Shown piece by piece: positions 59,449-64,000 of a stretch of DNA of 64,000 nucleotides. Positions within the stretch are counted from its first letter, which is position 1. Every line of letters begins with the position of its first letter. Made by a program: the position numbers and the translations under genes. The DNA lies in contig JAKJXP020000062.1 of the NCBI GenBank assembly GCA_022225965.2, positions 124,001 to 188,000 of the forward strand, in the 5' to 3' direction. The notes below the pieces were generated by a model. That model was not told the DNA's origin and made no database searches. It was given only the letters and a program-made list of their open reading frames with translations. Source of the stretch: Diatrype stigma. Taxonomy: Eukaryota > Ascomycota > Sordariomycetes > Xylariales > Diatrypaceae.

Positions 59449-60372
59449 AGGGGGTGGGCGAGCGGGTGAGGTGGAGCGGTTTGGATTGGACTTCACTGCA
59501 CTGGAAGCTCTTTGTGTCCCCTAGGCTTCTGATGCTTGGAGTGGGCATGAGGCTAGTTTGCTCATATGCGAAGTCCTGCTGCATTCGTGACTTGAAGGTA
59601 TAGCGGATATTTAGACCTTGATGAACAAAAGGCCCGTACATGGCTTCAAGGGGGTAAATCAAATACAAGCCCCTCCTGCTGATATCCGTGATTGAAGATC
59701 GGTTTCATGGTGCAAACTATCTCATTGCTTGTTCTCTAGCAGTGAATGAAGGAATCGTTGGAGTGATGAACGATGGCGACTATCCACGACTTAGGGATGG
59801 GTTCTAGGAACCCTATTTGGTGTTTGTTGTTTACTAAGTGATATTGTAGATATTTTCGGTTAAACATGGGCACAAAAATGGCTAAGAGCCGGAAATAAAT
59901 TGATTCAGATGTTTCGTAGCAAGGCCATAGGTGTAGCCTTAGGGATTCATTCCACCTATCCACCAGACCGCCTGCCGCAGCCATCACAGGTACATATACG
60001 AACCAGTAGTAAGGAGGTATCTACAAGAAGAAGATGAGTTATAGCGGTTTCTATATGATAGATGGTATGCAGTTATCTGGGTTATGAGTGGGAGGGCTAA
60101 CCTAGTATATGTGCGGTATGGCCATGGCTACTTATGATGGCAACCAAGCAACAGCTGGGGAGGCTGGAAGAATGATTACGAGGCATCACAACAAGCAGAA
60201 ATGAAAGGATGGATAATTTCAATGTGCTCGGAGGGGTGTATTGGAGCTCTTTGTACCTACCTACACGTACAGCTTTGACTATCTGGGGTTGCTACGGGTA
60301 CGGCCATGCAGGTACTTCCGGAAAGCCACCTATATGAATGTCAAAAAGAGATCAGTTGTCTAACAATCAAAA
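59449..60372. other. Intergenic, no supported gene
   Basis: Only short unsupported frames are present. Confidence 0.5.
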
Positions 60373-60564
60373 GCCAGGTTGGTGCAGTGGTAGCACGTCT
60401 GAACTTCTGCCACAACCAAGGGGGTTCGATTCCCTGTGGTTGTACAAGTGTACACCGCAGAAAGTCGGGCAACTCTTCCGCCATGTGTGAACCACCACAA
60501 AAGGAAAGACATTTGGCTCTGTCGCAAGAAAAAGAAGACCCAGGTTCGATCCCTGGACCAGGCA
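60373..60564 (+). tRNA. tRNA-like gene or tRNA-derived SINE with large internal insertion
   Basis: The ends form a tRNA frame: acceptor GCCAGGT (60373-60379) pairs 6 of 7 with ACCAGGC (60557-60563); the D arm GTGC/GCAC (60382-60385 with 60393-60396) is perfect around AGTGGTA; the T arm CCAGG/CCTGG (60540-60544 with 60552-60556) is perfect around TTCGATC. A-box TGGTGCAGTGG and B-box GGTTCGATCCC fit, and TTTTT follows at about 60567-60571, a polymerase III terminator. The anticodon arm is not convincing (3 of 5 pairs) and about 130 bases separate the D and T arms. Inside are a second B box (60423-60433) within a hairpin of ACAACCA and TGGTTGT, and a TTCTGC/GCAGAA stem around it. It may be a tRNA with an insertion or a composite SINE. 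Confidence 0.45.
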
Positions 60565-60649
60565 AACTTTTTATTTTTGCATATCCATTCTTTTGTTATG
60601 TCATTTGCTCGTTCCCCTAGAACTACCCCTGCTTGACGTGCTCACCTCT

Positions 60650-63600
60650 TCAGCCATTATAAACCAGATGCCACACTATTAAGTACTCCTATTTATACCT
60701 TAGTTTTTACACCTTAGTTTTTTAATGGCAAGTGGTAACGTTTCGTTTAAATGCGCTATTACCTTCTTGCATTTATTACCTCCTTATAAATAACCTTATA
60801 ACAACATAATTTATAAAAGATATCTTTTTTATATTAGTTAATTTATATATAAATCCGGTAATTTCCGAAATCCGATTAATTTTGCGATTTTTTTAAATAA
60901 AGTAATATATAAGTAAAATATAAAAATAAAAGACTATTAATTATTAATATGGTAATTACAAGTTGCATTTAAGAAACTTTTTTCGGAATGCTTTAAAATT
61001 AACATTTAGCTTATTATAATTTAATAAATATTACTTAAACGTTAACGCATTATTTATTATAACTATAAGGCCTTATAATATTAAAAAAAATTAAGATATA
61101 AATAATATAATAATTTAAGAACTTTATAAAATACTTTAATAATATAATAATATTTAATTATATAATTATTATATTTAATTTCGCATTAATTAAAGTAATT
61201 AATTAATATAAAAAACGTATTATATTTCTTAAAAACGAAAAATTAAATTTTTCATTTAACAGCTTAAGTTAATATTAAAGGCTTAATAATAATAACGACG
61301 TCCCTTTTTTGTTATTTTTTAAAATTACGGCAAAACATAATATTTTTATTACAAAATTAATCTTTTTTAAAGGGAATTATATTAATTAAATAAAATACGA
61401 CGTTTATTTTATTACTTTTAATACGATAACTTAATTAAAAGTTTTATTTTTCCGCGTAATTAATAAAGTTAAGCGCTTATTGAACCAAATTCGAAATTCG
61501 ATTATTTTAATAGGTGCTATTATAATACAATTTCCAACGTTTCTTACAGCTGCCGCTCGAATTATTACGGGAAATTCCGTAAAAAGTGCCGTTCGAATTG
61601 CTCGTAATCGTAAGTTTCGTTTTGCCGCAAAAGGTACCGCCGGGGCTGCCGCCGGAATTGCCGCCGGGGCTATTCGTAATCGTAAGTTTCGCTTGGCACT
61701 AACGGATTGCTTTCGGATAATAATAACGGCGCGTTTTCGTTTCGGCTACGGACGTCTTTTTTTTGCTTTTTTCCATTAAGACCTATTGCGCCGTTACAAA
61801 AAGACAAGTTCTTCGTTACGTTTATTAAAACGGCCGCCGGCAATAAATAGTTTCGATTATTTTGCGCGTTTAATTATTTAATTAATCGTAACTGCTATAT
61901 TTATATCCGGTCGTCCTTTCGTTTTAACGGAATAGGAATCGAAAATTGCAAATACGGGTTCGTTTTTTATAAGGTTTTTTTAATAATACCAAAAGTTGTT
62001 AATTTTATTTATTCTTAATTGTTTTATTTTTGGATGTTTTTTCGTAAAATGAATTTTTTTATATATTATATAAAAACAAAGAATTCCGTATTGCGTAATT
62101 ATATTATCGTAAGTACAATAATAAGCGTTTAAATCGAATTTTTTAGGGCTTTTCTTTATCGAAAGCATGTTGCGAACGAAAAAATACGAAGCATTTAAAG
62201 CTTTTAAGTATTTAATAAAAACCTATATAAAAACGTTTTTAAGTTAAAACCTTTTTATTTAATCCCGTTTAATTTTTATACGTTTATCGGATACTTAAAT
62301 TTCGTAATTTTCTTTTTAATTTTCGAGAAATTATTCGAAGCTTATAATAAGCTTTAACAAGTCCGATTTTCCATCGAGAATATAATTTTTTAATGCCTTA
62401 TAATTGGTTTTTATAAATAACGTTATTTTTATTTCGAAATTAAGGTTTCGATTAATATAATACGAAGCCCATTGCTGGCAATAAAAGAACCAGGTTTTAT
62501 ATAAATAATTTAAAATAAAAGGCTAATATTTTTCGAAAGTATTAATAATAAGGTCCTAAACGAGAATAAAGCCATTTCGATTATCGATATATAAAAAAAG
62601 CTATTACAAAATAAAGAGGATTTTTTTCGTAAAGGATAAGTTATTTTTTAAATCGACATTTATCGTATTCCTTATTCGTATTGTTTTGTTAAAATTACGT
62701 AAAGATAAGGCTTTTTTTCGAATAAAATTGTATTTATTACCATTTATATTAACGACTTTTATTTTTCGTTTAAAAGGAATCTTAATTTATTTGCGGCTTA
62801 TATTTGTAATTACGTTTTTATTAATATAAAAAATATAAATCTATAATTTCGTATTAAGAAAAGCTTTAAAAATGGCCTTTTTTATTTCTTAATCGAAATC
62901 CGTAATACATATTAAAGGCGGTAATATCTTAATTCGTTATTAAAGCCGCTTTAAATAACTTAATACTTATTAATAAAAATCGAAGGTTTCGTTAGAAATT
63001 AAGGCGAAGGCGCGGTTAAATATAAATCCCGTATTCGTTTAATCGATGCAATTAAAAAAAGACATATTAAATTTATTCGTTTTATACGTATTATTTATAT
63101 TAAATATCTTTAAAAATTGGTTTTATATATTTACGCAATAAGGAATAATCCAAAAAATCGTTATTAAGCAATTAATATTAAGGTTATTATTTTTTTATTT
63201 AATTTCGTAAGGGTAATTTTTATTCCGAAAGCATTAAATAAACGCTTATATAGCAATAAAGCCGCGACGCAGTTACTTCTTTATTTTTTTTCGGATGTTA
63301 TTAATGTTTTTAAATAAAGGTTTTTTCTTTTTTCGGATAAATTTCCGGATTTACCGCCGAAGTTTTTATAAGCGGGACGTATTATTAATTATCGAAGCTT
63401 TAATTAATCGATAATTTTTCTTATTTATCCGGCGGTAATGAAAATATATTTCCGCTTTAGGGATTCGCCCGTAATTATGTTAAAAAGGGTTGCGTTAATC
63501 GTTTATATATACCTTAAACGATTATTTTTAACCTAACGATCGTAATCGTATAAGCTTGGCTTTTTAAAGGCACTTTATTGCCTTTTTCGTTTTCGCCTTA

Positions 63601-64000
63601 CGAAGTCCGTATATATTAGGTTTTTTAATAATGTAACGGTTATACGTAAAGTCGATTCGAATAAGTTATTCGTTTACCTTGCGAATATTATAATTGCGGG
63701 CCCGTACGATATTAAAGCCATAAGCCTTTACGAATACGTTTAAGCATTCCTAAAAGTATTCGGAATTATCGCAAAAGCCGAAATAACGGTTCGGAAAATT
63801 TAAAATAGGAGCATTTTTTAATTTAGTTATAAGGGGCAATAAAAAAAAAAGTTAATGCGGCGGCGGAACTAAGCATTTCAGTTCGGAATTAAAAGGGGCC
63901 ATAAAAAATTTATTCGAAAAATCCGAAATAAAATTAAAGGATTCGGTAATAACCTAATGCATTATAAAGTATTTTTTAAACGTATTAATGCTTATAAATA
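60650..64000 (-). mobile_element. RIP-mutated Mutator-like (MULE) transposon, runs off window
   Basis: On the minus strand the translation resembles fungal MULE transposases. A FAR1-type DNA-binding part (about 63480-63800) reads FVKAYGFNIVRARNYNIRKV, IRIDFTYNRYI and YGLRKAKTKKAIKCLFK. The DDE core has NNTYKTNKFNMSFFNCIN (about 63055-63100; DCTYKTN in live enzymes, Asp and Cys altered), PPLICITDFDQEIKKAIF (about 62870-62925, with an Asp retained) and the YINKNVITNI segment (about 62797-62835), the counterpart of WHINKNV. The element continues beyond 64000. The left limit near 60650 is where base composition changes. Confidence 0.75.

Noticed and set aside
62640..63000. Possible DUF3435 tyrosine recombinase (Starship captain-like)
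   Set aside because: A first reading suggested a weak match, but the TYKTN and ITDFD blocks in the correct frames fit a MULE transposase much better.

Overview
This window reads as the nuclear genome of a filamentous ascomycete (Pezizomycotina, most likely a Sordariomycete). The support is short introns with GT(A/G)(A/T/C)G(T/C/G)-type donors and CTAAC-like branch sites, fungal-specific proteins (ICE2, the Anp1/Mnn9 mannosyltransferase family, QCR7 with two introns), and a sharp split between gene-bearing DNA of ordinary GC and very AT-rich blocks of dead transposons. The AT blocks still contain many CpG but have little CpA/TpG, and conserved Cys and His codons inside them are changed to Tyr codons. 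That is the footprint of repeat-induced point mutation (RIP). No species is named because nothing in the sequence identifies one.

Layout. 1-2139: RIP-mutated hAT transposon, cut by the window edge. 2140-41500: gene-bearing arm with large intergenic gaps. It holds a Cys-rich single-pass membrane protein (3578-4828), an unresolved hypothetical gene (6975-7523, minus), 5-hydroxyisourate hydrolase (11167-11559), a degenerate RNase T1-like protein (12863-13314, minus), ICE2 (16598-17974, minus), a short-chain dehydrogenase (23129-24302, minus), a low-complexity hypothetical protein (25891-27381, minus), a mitochondrial NAD-type carrier (31921-33369, minus), QCR7 (35520-36261, plus) and an ANP1-type Golgi mannosyltransferase with six exons (37959-39478, minus). 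Small mobile elements are scattered between them: a TA-flanked MITE, hAT-type MITEs, tRNA-like/SINE-like elements, a copia RNase H fragment and LTR-like dispersed repeats.

41515-57540: a nested transposon graveyard. A Gypsy LTR retrotransposon (gag, protease, RT, RNase H, integrase, all plus strand) has been split by a 10 kb element that encodes a Helitron Rep/PIF1 helicase and is bounded by about 100 bp inverted repeats. A 260 bp solo LTR with a perfect 5 bp target duplication and almost no RIP damage sits in the Gypsy leader. 57541-60640: a small gene-bearing island with a MAG1/AlkA-type DNA glycosylase (58096-59448) and a tRNA-like element. 60650-64000: RIP-mutated Mutator-like (MULE, FAR1-type) transposase on the minus strand, running off the window.

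The host genes are unrelated housekeeping or secondary functions (purine catabolism, ER membrane, respiration, mitochondrial transport, mannan synthesis, base-excision repair). I see no biosynthetic cluster or operon-like logic. The most unusual object is the inverted-repeat-bounded Helitron-class element with extra unknown reading frames. After it come the long tRNA-like elements and the RNase-like protein that has lost both catalytic histidines. Gene models with stated exons were checked for reading phase across every junction; that arithmetic was done by hand.
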